Below, piece by piece: positions 1-10,380 of a DNA stretch of 64,000 bases. Position 1 is the stretch's first letter, and each line of letters starts with the position of its first letter. A program made the translations under genes and the position numbers. Source of the DNA: Gnetum montanum (Eukaryota > Streptophyta > Gnetopsida > Gnetales > Gnetaceae); assembly GCA_015680685.1 (NCBI GenBank), contig MNCI01025409.1, positions 904,123 to 968,122 on the forward strand, read 5' to 3'. The notes under the pieces are model-generated. The model was given only the letters and a program-made list of their open reading frames with translations. It had not been told where the DNA came from and did not search any database.

Positions 1-254
1 CTACAGTGATGGTTGTGGTTGACCTATAGTCGATCATGTTGGGGTTCAATTGTCTTGCAAACTTTCTATGTGGCCCTGCTAACGTTAAGGGCGTGGAGAG
101 GTCGCGATGGATTTCCATCTCTTGCTTGTCCTACCAACATGAGATAAAAGCCTAGTTAAGAGGCATCTATTGGCAGAGATTGTGTGTAATCAAAGTTTTC
201 AAAGCAGTGACAAGATGCAACTTGTGAAGTGTGATGATGTAAAGATTGAAAGTT

Positions 255-760
255 TGCTAGTTTAGGGTCATGGCGGACCGCCAAGGCACAAGAGTGTAGA
301 ACTGCTAAAGGTGTAAAACTTTTGACGCAATGTGCGAAGTTGTGAGATTGTCAATATGCAAATGCCAAACTGCTAGTTTAGTGTCATTTTCAGACTACCA
401 AATTGTGACATGCAAACTCTTACCATCCAAAATGGTAGTATGCGAAACAGGAGACTACAGGTATGAGAAGTGCTAAACCGTCAATGCGAGGATATGAACT
501 GCTAACATCAAAATACAAAACTGCTAGAAATTGTGACACTGCCAATGTGGAAGAGGATGGAAAAATTGCCCATGTAAGCATATGGTGTTGTTAGTTTAGC
601 GTCATTGTGGACTACGAATGTAATAGGTTGAAACTGCTAGTTTAGGGTCTTTTCGGACAACTAGAGGTGCAACTATGCTAGGATTGCTAGTTTAAGGTCT
701 TTTCGGACCCGTCATGTTGCGATTGCTAGGATTTCTAGTTTAAGGTCTTTTTGGACCCTT
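255..760 (+). repeat. Degenerate dispersed array of TAGTTTAGGGTC...GGAC units
   Basis: About six copies of a 22-25 base motif, GCTAGTTTAGGGTC then TTTCGGAC, begin near 255, 371, 590, 633, 675 and 733. The last three are closely spaced. The motif resembles the denser TAGTTTTAGGCC arrays at 4186 and 13491. Bases 1-254 hold no ORF or motif I recognise. The stretch may be the array of a further copy lying left of the window, or part of the upstream region of the antisense gene of copy A. Confidence 0.6.
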
Positions 761-935
761 AATAAAAAAAATATGTCTTCTTTATTTTCGGTAAAGCAAG
801 TAGTTGGCTTGAAGCGTGTCAAGGCTTTAATGCTAACAGTGCTATGATGTCGTGGCGAGCATGCTACGCTGTACGGCATGCTCCACATTAATCAGAGAGA
901 AATAGTGACAAGTTTTCCCATCTTGTTATTACGGC

Positions 936-945
936 CATAAATAGG
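936..945 (+). promoter_or_regulatory. TATA-like box upstream of the antisense gene of copy A
   Basis: CATAAATAGG lies about 150 bases upstream of the ATG at 1094, on the strand of the antisense gene and opposite to gag. A near-palindrome, GAGCATGC...GCATGCTC, sits just upstream at about 858-888. Copy B has no equivalent because its LTR abuts the second exon. Promoter function is inferred from position and motif only. Confidence 0.4.
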
Positions 946-1093
946 GATTAAACATTAGTAATTTTACCATTCTCATCGTAAGAGCGTAGAGTCGACATCG
1001 GAGCACAAGGCTATTTCGGAGCGCGAAGCAATTGTATTAACGACTAGCAAGGCAAGTTTTTACAGCAAAGAGTGTGAATCTGCAAGCAGGACA

Positions 1094-1207
1094 ATGGCTC
1101 CTAAGACTCATTTGGTGCTTGCAAAGGTTGAGGAGGCGAAGAGGACCCTGGGGCGCACAACACAATCCCGCGTTGCAACACGGAAGAGCAAGTCGTTGAT
1201 CCAATAG
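1094..1207 (+). CDS. Candidate first exon of the antisense gene, copy A
   Basis: The ATG at 1094 opens 37 codons ending in TAG at 1205. The peptide begins MAPKTHLVLAK and is rich in Lys and Arg (KRTLGR, RKSKS), like the basic N-termini of many nuclear plant proteins. It follows a TATA-like box and lies upstream of exons homologous to those of copy B. The 3' end may be a splice site rather than the TAG, because GTTACT follows directly. It is short and has no partner in copy B, so it may not be coding. Bases 1208-1867 contain only intron-like DNA with GCTACGC/GCTATGC motifs. Confidence 0.35.
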   Translation: MAPKTHLVLAKVEEAKRTLGRTTQSRVATRKSKSLIQ

Positions 1208-1867
1208 GTTACTATGTTTCCTCTGCTTTCTTCACAATTCTGTTATCGTTTTTCGTTTTTTGCAGTTTTCTGCTATTTTTCTTGAATCCTATACTTGGCT
1301 ACCTAAGTTTTCTGTTGTCACGTCATTTTGTCCCTTACATCACTGATGTCACCGTCTAGGTCGCGGTAGATGCATACTTGTTATGTCATAGTTGCATGTA
1401 GGATCGCTTAAATCGCCACTACCACGATTGTCATAACTGCAGGGGCTCGGGCAGTTTAGGCTTCTTGACCTTCGAATGGCGTGACGTAGAACCCTTAAGA
1501 GTGTCAAGCCATACATGTTTCGTTAAGGCATGTTGTCAATTACTATGTTGCTATGCTAAGCTTTTTGTCTTGCATGCTTTTGTTATGCTAAACTGTTGTG
1601 TTCTTGCTACGCTATGTGCAGGGAGAGGGTTATGCTACGCCATATGCATGAACTATGAGGTGTTGCCACGCTGTAAGTGTATTGCGCTTAGGCATGATAC
1701 TAACACTCATTGATGGATTGCACAGGGCAGGCCTAAGGCCTAGGCTAATTATTTTGGAAATTAGGAGGGTCCTGTGCCATGTAGGTAGACCTGTGGCCAA
1801 TGTTCCTCCTCCCCAGATACGTGTGGGGGAGCAGGGGGTATGGTTTAGAAAGGGGGCTGTGTTGTGC

Positions 1868-4022
1868 GAAATCGTGACCAGATTTTTAGACCATGGATTC
1901 ACTTGGTCTTTCGTACCATCCAAGCCCAAGATCCCCCAGAAATAACTGGGGAGTCGTTTTATGTAATGACGAAGGATTGGGTGGCCCGCAACATTCGCAG
2001 CTAGGATAGTGTAGGCGAGATGCCCCCCGTCGTGGATGGTAGCGTGTCATGGGGTGAACATCTCATGGTAGAGGTTGTGGCCAGCAAGTTGAAGCAGAAG
2101 AGACATCCCCTGGCAAAGGAAACCATTCGTGTGGAGGAGGAGGGGCGAAGATTGTGGTTGAAACTACAGAGGATGCAACCCCCCATTGGCAAGTGTTTTT
2201 GTTTAGTGCTTACTTTGTTATTGCTTCTTGCATTATACCGTGCTAGGAAATGTAGCATAGCATAGCACCTTCTTTGAGCTAACTTGCTTTGAACTAATGC
2301 GAACTTGCTTCTTTGTTGGTAGAGGAAGAGGAAGAAGAAGAAGAAGAAGGAGATGAAGAGGTGTCAACCCCTAATACAGGGACGACGAATAAAGACACGG
2401 AGGCCCCAGTTTTGGAGAGAGGGGCCCCAGTTGATAAGTGGAGAGCTCCTGCGGCTAAGGCAAGGGCTCTTGTTATTAGGGAGAATCCTCCTATGGAGGA
2501 GTCTCCCTTGAATAAAAAAGATGTTTGTCTCCTCAAAGGAAAAGCACCAGCGCATGAAGAGGAGGTCCATAGGGACCTGGGAGGAACTTCTGGCCAGGTT
2601 TCCACCATCGTTTTGCATCAGCCAGAAGAGAGACCGCAACTAGGTGTTGGTAAGTTTGGTAATATGTTTGCCTTGTCTTAGTTTGTTTTGATCATTGCTA
2701 ATGCGTTTGGTTATGCGATAGATGATTCTGCTGATGCTGCGGGACCTCCTCTAGTTCATGCGGGATCCTGGGCTAAAATCCCCTAAAAATTCATGTTTAT
2801 GCAGTGGATTGTTGATGACATGATTAATCGCCTTTAGCAGGGGGACCTTGAAGTGAGTAAGTAGTAGTGTTATTTGCTCTCACGTTGTTATGCTAAAATT
2901 TCTTGCGTTTGCTACTTATGCTATGCTAATGCAATTGGTATGTTCTTTGTGTTATGGCAGCTTCTCGACTCAAATGGGACTCGACACGACCTTTGAAAGT
3001 CGATGTTGTGTCCACATTCCCACCAGAAGTGATCGAGGTGTCTCATCGTGCATACAATGAGGTTTGCAAATGTGCTTTGCACTCGGTGCGCTATCTGTGG
3101 GAGTACAAGTGTACCAACAAGAAGCTATGGAAATGAGCCCAAAGGGAAGAATAGAGGGAAGCTGACCTGAGGGCTGAGGTGGAGGACCTCAAGTTGAGAA
3201 ATGAGTTCCTCATGGCCCACATCACTAACAACGAGGATTGGCACATAGCTGTGGTAGACCACACTAAGTTTTGGATACTTGTGCATTAGAATGTCAAGAC
3301 TACCCGTGAACTGATAGAGTAGCAGATGCAGATAAACCTATTAGACCAGAAGTGTCAGGATCTAAGAGACATTAGTGCCAAGATTTACGAACGGGGGCAG
3401 ACCCAAAGAAACTTTAAGCACATGTATAAATGGGAAAATGCCACCCATCGTAAGTTATATGAAGATGCTGCTATAGAGGCATTTACGTACGAAGCGTTCA
3501 TAAATGCCGTTGACGCTTCTAAGGCCTACACTAGGTTTAAAGAGCAGGTTAAGGTTACGAAATCTCCTAACTGGAAGGTGGCTCTTCCCACAGGAGAGAC
3601 CGCGACCGTCCCCTTTTCTTTGGGTCTACCGAGGTGAACACCCATCGAAAGGAAGAGAGCTGCTACAGCAGATGCTACACTAGGCAAGAGGCATTGGGCA
3701 GATATCATGGCAGAGGAGGTCTAGTGTTGCCTCAGGCTCAGTTTAGACTAGATACCATTTGAGATAGATACCATTTGATACCATTTGAGGAATTCTAGTG
3801 TTAGCCACCTTCTACCATGTTAATGTTTATGCTTGGTTGTAGTTTGCGTTTATTGTCCTAACTGACTACTTCTCCCCTATGACGCAGGTCCCAGGTGATG
3901 GTGCAGCACCTGTAGAGGGTGGGAATGAAGAGTCGGCAAGGGACAAAGTAGGGGAAGGTGATGCTCAAGGTAATGATGCGGGAATGGAAGGCAAAAGTGA
4001 TGTGAACAAAGACAACTCATGA
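1868..4022 (+). pseudogene. Antisense multi-exon gene of Tat-like copy A (decayed)
   Basis: Five blocks match copy B in order. E2 is about 1868-2188 and ends at a GCAAGT donor. E3 is about 2325-2649: it starts with a run of Glu codons and ends at GTAAGT. E4 is 2722-2856 (acceptor GCGATAG, donor GTAAGT). E5 runs from 2961 to about 3780, after acceptor TGGCAG. E6 is 3888-4022, after acceptor GACGCAG, and ends in TGA. E5 encodes a polar, helix-rich, coiled-coil-like protein (DLKLRNEFL, DQKCQDLRDI). E6 is acidic. Several in-frame stops, mostly TAG, show decay. The gene runs against gag-PR (4578-8240) and converges on it across the 4186 array. Gene structure is inferred from reading frames and splice consensus shared with copy B. 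Its biochemical role is unknown. Confidence 0.6.
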
Positions 4023-4185
4023 CCACATGGAATTTTTTTTTTGAAAATTTGAAATCTTGGATTTTTTTTGCAACTTTGTGTAATGCAAACATTGAAAAAC
4101 AACAGTTTTGAGTAAAGCAAGAGGATTTTGTGCTAACTTGTGTATTGCATACATGCGTTTTGTATAAAATGTTCATGCTTTGATG

Positions 4186-4369
4186 TGCTAGTTTTAGGCC
4201 ATTTTGGGCCATTGTGTAACATGCCAAAGAGATGATGCATCAACAACTTGAGCAACGGCTAACTGGTAACTTATCCTAGTTTTAGGCCATTTCGGGCCAT
4301 AGTGTAGTTTTAGGCCATTTTGGGCCATTGCACATTGCTAGTTTTAGGCCATTTTGGGCCATAGCATAG
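4186..4369. repeat. TAGTTTTAGGCC tandem array, copy A (4 units)
   Basis: Four units of TAGTTTTAGGCCATTT followed by TGGGCC or CGGGCC start near 4189, 4277, 4302 and 4339. Each unit holds two GGCC palindromes about six bases apart. The array lies between the 3' ends of two convergent genes, the antisense gene and gag-PR, as in copy B, where it is larger. Confidence 0.85.
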
Positions 4370-4577
4370 AAGCATATGAGCAATTTTTGGGCAAGAAGTA
4401 GTAAGTTTGCTATGCTAGGTGAAGCTGCTTCTTGACCCAACGTGGGTTCAATGAGACGTAAGGCCGAGATGTTCCACCAGGATCTTCGTCTACGTTGTTG
4501 CCTCCCACTTGGAAGGGAAACTCAGTCCATGTGTTTTCATTTTGGGGATCAACTTGCTGAGCCGACCCCTCTGCCGG

Positions 4578-7500
4578 TTAGTTAGTGTAGATTGCTACAG
4601 GCACTTCATTCTCAAAAGTTATGACTTCTAAGCTTTGTTCCATGCCTACGTTGTGAATTACTTGTGTTGCTACTTCGTCACTGTGGATCACCACTTCTTT
4701 GCCTGCGTACGGCAGGTGGATCTCCTGGTGTATGGGTGAGGAAACAGCCCTAAGTTGTGCTAACCATAATCTCCCCAAGGTCAGGTTAAACCTGAGCATT
4801 TCCTCCACCATGATGAATGTTGCGTTTGTGGAGAACTGGTCCCTTGCTACGAAGTTCATGTGAACTGTGCCCTTCACCACGACCTGCACCCCATTGAATG
4901 ACCTCAGGCATGAGGTCATCGTGGGTTTCATCTAGTTGACCAAGCTTAGCCTGTCCACAATGGGGAAGGGGATGACATTCATGGTGGCCCCATCATCAAC
5001 GTGTACCCTTTGGATCCAGTGTTGGCTGACCCGAATTGTGATGAAAAGGAGCGATGTAGTCACTTGACCCCTCTTGGGGCCTTCCCTAATGGTGTCATCG
5101 TGAAAGGTTAGTCAAGGTTGTTCTGATTGTGAAGGCGCAGAGGGAAGTATGACCAAGTAGATCGCTTCTTCCTCCACGGGCATGTCTTTGTTGACCAGAG
5201 TCACTGTCAACATGCGGATCAGAGCCTCGCGATGTGGGATATATGTCATGATTAGGTCGTACAAGCTCAACGTAGTTTTTTTTGTTTTAGAGCTTGTTTG
5301 AGTTGTGTGAGGGTGTCCAAGAAATCTTGGTTGTCCCCTTGTTTGACACTTTCTTCCTCTTCTATTCATCCTGGAAGATGAATTTCTTAAGGAGAGGCGA
5401 CTTCAGATCTGGGTTCAGATCCTTGTTGGCAAAGTGATGCAGGCTGTGTAGTCATGTCGACCTTCGTCTTTGGTGGTGAAGGTACAGATGCGTGGGGCGA
5501 AGACGTAGGCTTGGGGGTCCCTTTGATGGTACTTCCCTTTGACGTCTCACCCACAAAGTGGACTTCTCGCCTTACGAGGTGAGAAGGCTACTCAACTGCA
5601 TTGTGCAAGGTAGGGGCCATTGAAGGCGTCAGCCCCTTGATGACAAATGGAGCTAGAAGGTGTTAACGGACGAGACTGTGTGGCTTTGCTAACAAGCGAT
5701 GCAAAGGTGGATGCCCATGGCGGGACTTTCAGGATGAACGACTGCTGTGAGCTTAGACCAACCACTGGTGGTGTTGGTGCACTACCCTGAGGCACACGAA
5801 CCACGAATGGCTACCGAGGTGGCCTAGGATCACTGTCAATGCCGATGGCGTTGATTAAGTAACCGACATTGTTGGCGTTGAGGGGATCTATGTAGACATA
5901 CATAGATTGGTTTTCAGGGTGCACTGGGTTGCTTTCGTCCAGCACCAGGTTTCCCTGGTCAATTAATCTTTGGATGTCATCCTGCATTGCTAGACAGTAA
6001 TCAGTGCTGTGATCACACTGTTGGTGCTAGTCACAAAACCTATCCAGCCTGAAACACCTAACAACTGGAGGCTCATTGGGCAGGGCCAAAGAGGGGTTCT
6101 TAATGAGCTCGCAGTAGCGTTGATGTCTCGTGTTTTCTTCTTTAGACATCTGCTTATGTTGGATGTATCCTACTGCCACCAGTTTCTTTAGGAGTTTTGA
6201 AGGCTTGAGGGGCAGTGGGGTGTACTTTGAGTGGTCTTTTCCCTCAAAGTTGGATTTGGTTTGTGCAGATGTCTTAGGTGTAGGTATAGCAGGTTTTGGT
6301 ATGTGGCCTTACTTGGGCACAGGGTTAGCTATGGGTATGGTCAGTTTCTTGTTGTTCTTGCTACCATTGCTGCTAGGTTTGGGCTTGGCCTTAGTTGCCA
6401 CAATGGCCACTGTGGTTGTTGGAGCTTTATCCTTGTCCTTCTTTGCAAAGGTATTTTTGTAAGCGATGTAGGCTGGGTCTTTACTTACCTCGGCCTCATC
6501 TTGTATGCCCTTAGTTTGAGCAAAAGACTGACTAAGGGAGCGAGGAGCGAGATAGTACAGTTTGGACTTGATGAAGTCGTTCACTGCATCCTTAAAGATA
6601 GCTAGCAAGTGGGCCTCTGTGATGGGCTCACGGGTTTCGTTAAGGGTTACACTCCAACGTTGAATAAACTTTTGGACTGGTTCTAGCAAGTATTGCTTCA
6701 CGCTCAACAACTGATCCAGCATGGTTTCTGGCTTCAATTTGTACTTGAAGCATGTCACGAACTGGGTCAGGAGTTCTTCCAAAGTTGAAATGGATGAACA
6801 TGGCAACACGCGGTACCAATCTAGGGCTTTCCTGGCTAGAGACATGGCAATGACACGAATGATCGTGTGCAGCCATTGTTGCAATAGCAAAGATTCAGAC
6901 CTAAAGGTGACAAGATGTGCATTAGGATCTCCCTCCCCATCATACTTCATGAAGTGTGGGAGAGACATCCCTGCGGGTAGTGTCAAAGTAGGGATTGCAG
7001 GGTTGATGGGGTTGTCCTGGTAGAAGTCTACGACTTGCACCATGTCAGACCCAGTAGCTTTGAGGTGTTTGATTTCCTTAGTGTGGGTCTAGATGAGCTG
7101 GAATGCTTGGTCTAGACTTGACGATGTTGTAGATAGTTGGGGAACTGCGGAGGCAGCTCCCACCTGTGGCATGGCGGGGGCGGCGGCATGACCCATCGGC
7201 GATACCGTCAAGACCACCCCCATGAGCAGTGCTATTTGTATTGTCCACCACCTAGTAGGTGGTGTTGTTAGGGCAGCAACTGCAGGTTGGGCTACAAGAT
7301 GTACCACTTGTGTCGCCGGTAGTGTAGACCATAGCCCCGTGTTGGGTTGTACCATCTGCGAGGCCTGGTGGGTTTCCAAACAGATGTAGTGAGACATCTG
7401 CGATTCTTGCAAAATGGGCGAAGAAGCAAATGGGGTCCACCATGTGGATGGGTCGGGGCCCACCACAGTGGGTGGAAAAGATGTGAATGTAGGAATGGAG

Positions 7501-8240
7501 ACAGAAGTTGCATACGATTGTGAAACAGGCATGATACGCGCATGTGGCAAGGTAGCCATGATTGGCATATGATGTCCTACAGGAATGGACTGCTGAACAG
7601 ATTGCAAAGGGATAGTAGTTGTAAACGAAACAGGTGAAATAGGTGAAAGAGGATGTTGAAACACTGTGGGATTGGTGTGGCTACCCATAGCAGATGTAAT
7701 CGCGGGTTGCGTAAGCATAGGTGTAATCACGAAGGGAGTGGTGGCAGACAACAGCTTGGCCCAGAAGAACTGGGTAGGAGGGATAGGAACGGGGTTGGTT
7801 GGACCTCCCTCATCTAATTGGGAATCGAGTTCCTCATGTCTGTCCTAAAAGGCATCCTCTTGGTTGGACGCAATCTCCTGTTGCTCCCTAAGCCTAGCCA
7901 ACTAGATTAATTGGTCTAGAAGCCTTTGGTCTATTTGTGTCAAAGGTAAGGAAAAACTGGGAGTAGGAACAAACTCCTTCCCGTTGCAGTAAGTGAACTC
8001 AAAGCTACGTTTTTCCTCGAGTTCTTGTACATCCAAGGGTAGATTTTCCTGCACCTTTGCATAGAGGAAGCTGTAATGCTCGTGTTGCTGAGCCAATCCC
8101 TTAGGTCCTCGATTTTGGATTCTGAGAGATCGACGTGCCTCCAACGTCTGGTTCAGTGGTTGTTCGGCATCAATAGTGCCTTGAACCATGATGGAAACTT
8201 CAATGTTGAAGGTGTAAGTAACAGTGTTTGAAAAAGCCAT
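4578..8240 (-). pseudogene. gag-pro: Tat-like Ty3/gypsy gag-protease, copy A
   Basis: One frame runs about 1,220 codons from the ATG at 8240 to a TAG near 4578, broken only by in-frame stops (about 7900, 7810, 6306, 6030 and others). A Pro/Thr/Gln-rich N-terminal third precedes a Retrotrans_gag capsid core at 7043-6500 (FMKYDGEGDP, LARKALDWY, FIQRWSVTLNE). A Tat-type finger near 6030-5970 reads FCD-HQQCDHSTDYC, then DDIQRLIDQG. The protease near 5020-4960 keeps VDDGATMNVIPF. Its C-terminal part (LGRLWLAQLRA, SSPIHQEI) lies around 4780. No RT, RNase H or integrase follows: the frame runs straight into the repeat array. Gag packages element RNA and the protease would mature it. Lineage is assigned from the finger and the gag core. 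Confidence 0.85.
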
Positions 8241-8326
8241 TATTAAGCAAGTGGTTATGCAAAAAGCACAAAATATTATGCAAAAGACTGTGAAATAACA
8301 AGGAAATTGGAAAACAGCAAAAAAGA

Positions 8327-8690
8327 AGGCTTTATGTCTTTTCAAATTCCCGAGGAACTGTCGAGGTGACCGATCTGTACCACACGTGATGGGGTATAGA
8401 ACGTATGCAAAACTATCGTAAGATAGCCAAGCTAACTAGCAATCAAGAAGGCTTTGCGTCTCGTAGGGTCCCTGAGGGACCGCCAAAGCGACCAATCTGT
8501 ACCACCCGAGATGGGGTACAAAACACATGCAAGACTACCATAAGAAGAGCTAGTTAGCTGGCGATAGGAGGCCCTTTTTTCTTGTAGGGATCTCGAGGTA
8601 CCGTTAAGGTGACTGATCTACACCACACAAAGCACAAAAAACTGCAAAAGGGTGTCACGTTTACGCTTATGTGTATCAGGGTGCAGAAGG
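8327..8690. repeat. Three tandem copies of a ~120-bp leader repeat, copy A
   Basis: Units begin near 8327, 8451 and 8570. Each starts GGCTTT or GGCCCT, contains GGAACTGTCGAGGTGACC or a variant, then GATCTGTACCACAC or a variant. Copy B has a single related unit near 17916. On the element's own strand the repeats lie between the 5' LTR and gag, in the leader. Confidence 0.75.
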
Positions 8691-9360
8691 CTCATAGAAC
8701 TACCGTGACATGCAGAAAAGGCACCAAAGAGCCCTTCTTCTAGTGCAAGAAAACTATAGCAACCGAAAATGTCGATGGTTGGAAAACACCGAGGGGTCAG
8801 CGGGCATGACAGTTTCGACCCCGTATCCACAGGAGGGCCGTGCTGGGTGTGAGCAGATACGGGGTGCCCTGAATGATCTGGTCGATTAGACAAGGACTTA
8901 ATCAGCGTCTATATAGCCTTTTGCAACATATATTTTTGAAACGGGAACAAAAATACAAAGTAATGCTTGAAAGTAAATAAAGCAAAAAATATAGTGCAAA
9001 ATGCAACAATAAGCAGGAAACAAAGTAAAATGCAATTAGAAAAATGCACCGCTCTGAGCTACAAGTTTTCTTTGTCAAGGTGGATATATTTGGTTGCACA
9101 ATGTGACGAAGTGCAGAGATGCTGAGAGTAACCAGGACGTGTGGAGCAAAACAAGTTGTGAGCTTGGGCGCAGACTTATGTGCTTACAATGTGAGGAGTC
9201 TACCAAGGTGGTAGAAGGGGGATGGAACAAAATGCCAGCTAAAAATGTTAACTGTTTGCAGTGTCAAACAGAAAGCTTACAATGCTTGATGTTACAATGT
9301 GTCAGGAAGAGAACTTGAGTGCCAGAGAGAGGAAAAGTCGAAGAATCCAAAAAATATTCG
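8691..9360 (-). other. 5' leader / U5 region of copy A, boundary unresolved
   Basis: This stretch has no credible gene. It is homologous along its length to about 17980-18540 of copy B: both share GGTCGATTAGACA...GGACTTA and AAAATGCACC blocks. It holds U5, the primer-binding site and the leader. Because A and B share one LTR, the LTR/leader boundary cannot be found by comparing them, and I could not identify a primer-binding site with confidence. Confidence 0.5.
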
Positions 9361-9420
9361 AAACTTTTGAATGTTGCTTGTTTGAAAAAATTCCAACCCT
9401 TTGAATGCTACTTGTCGGAG

Positions 9421-9428
9421 TATTTATA
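9421..9428 (-). promoter_or_regulatory. LTR TATA box, shared A/B LTR
   Basis: On the minus strand this reads CCTATAAATAC. The same element lies at 18573-18580 in the LTR right of copy B. It is correctly oriented to drive gag of copy A. Confidence 0.65.
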
Positions 9429-9750
9429 GGATCAAGGGCACGTGAAAATGATGGTTTGGACACCATGTGCCTTAGGCCCATGTTGACTTACTTGTGCTGC
9501 ACATGTCATGCATGACCGTTAGACTTGCACGGCTATTATAATGTGAGCCTGCCATGCCATAACTATGAGCCTACCATGCCGTAATTGTGCTGTCAGCATC
9601 TGGAGATGTGTGCCAATGGTCCAATTAGGTGAAGTGCATTGATGTCACACAACCACCTGCATGCCTTGTTGTGCTTTGTAGTGTAGCATGCTTGGAATAG
9701 CGTAGCACCTTGTTGCATGTTCTGCTACATGAGTGTTACATGCTTGCTAT

Positions 9751-9780
9751 GCTAGGCTATGCTACATAGTGTAGCCTAGC
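9751..9780. repeat. Imperfect hairpin in U3 (GCTAGGCTATGC...GTAGCCTAGC)
   Basis: Two 15-base arms pair at about 12 of 15 positions. It is one of several GCTATGC/GCATAGC palindromes in this U3. Confidence 0.7.
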
Positions 9781-10027
9781 GTAGCGACTAGCCTTAGTCG
9801 TAAAAAAATTTTTGATTTGCAAACTTTGCTTCCTATGCTACGAGACTTGCAAACTTGATGATCCTGCCCAATGAGCTACCTTCTGTCTTTTCCACAGGAT
9901 TGCTACGCCTCACTGCGCCATGTAGCTCAATGTAGCATAGCAGCAGACATGGTCCACTGCTTCCTTACTAAAAGGAACATTGTTGAAGGATTTGGAGTTG
10001 AGCGAGGGAATTGGTTATATAGTCGTT

Positions 10028-10067
10028 GCCATGCTATGCTATGCTATGTAGCGTAGCATAGCGTGGC
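10028..10067. repeat. Imperfect hairpin in U3 (GCCATGCTATGC...GCATAGCGTGGC)
   Basis: Two 20-base arms pair at about 17 of 20 positions. Related palindromes occur near 10098-10131, 19010-19045, 19199-19238 and 19520-19545. Confidence 0.7.
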
Positions 10068-10317
10068 ACCTTGTTCTGCAATTATTTCCTAAAGTTTTCT
10101 ACGCTACGTAGTGGGGCGTAGCGTAGCATAGCAGACTCCATGACTTAGAAAACTTGCCAAACTATTTCATGCATCTTGAGTGCTGCTGTCAGCTTTGCAC
10201 ACTATTTCTGAGAAGGCTGTCGACCAGGAAAACTACTTAGGTGGACAGGAAGGATGATCCGTAGAGCTTGTTTACACCTAAAGTAGAAAATTTTCCAAAT
10301 CGGCTGGCTTGTATTCA

Positions 10318-10341
10318 GAGCGTTCTCCTCCTGAAGAATTG
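10318..10341 (-). promoter_or_regulatory. Polypurine tract candidate, copy B
   Basis: On the minus strand, CTTCAGGAGGAGAACGCTC lies directly before the TG that opens the LTR at 10317. This is where a polypurine tract primes plus-strand DNA in LTR elements. Confidence 0.45.
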
Positions 10342-10380
10342 TTGTGGTGCTGCATGAATTGTAAGGCCTGGTGAAGTGAG

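Larger units (their letters stand above)
9361..10317 (-). mobile_element. LTR (U3-R) shared by Tat-like copies A and B
   Basis: This block matches 18540-19722 to the right of copy B: a minus-strand TATA box, clustered GCTATGC/GTAGCATAGC hairpins, then GAAAACTTGCCAAACTA. It serves as 5' LTR of A and 3' LTR of B. The right end is placed at 10317, giving a TG start on the element strand (TGAATACAAG), directly after a purine tract. Only the U3-R side is delimited here. A single LTR between two internal regions is the pattern left by unequal recombination. Confidence 0.65.

Noticed and set aside
6130-6605. Hydrophobic plus-strand ORFs resembling membrane proteins
   Set aside because: They lie antisense to the gag basic linker of copy A. 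Reverse translation of Lys/Ala-rich codons gives Leu/Phe-rich peptides.
8366-8400. Primer-binding site TGTGGTACAGATCGG on the minus strand for Tat-like copy A
   Set aside because: It lies within the triplicated leader repeat and is present several times, far from any LTR edge.
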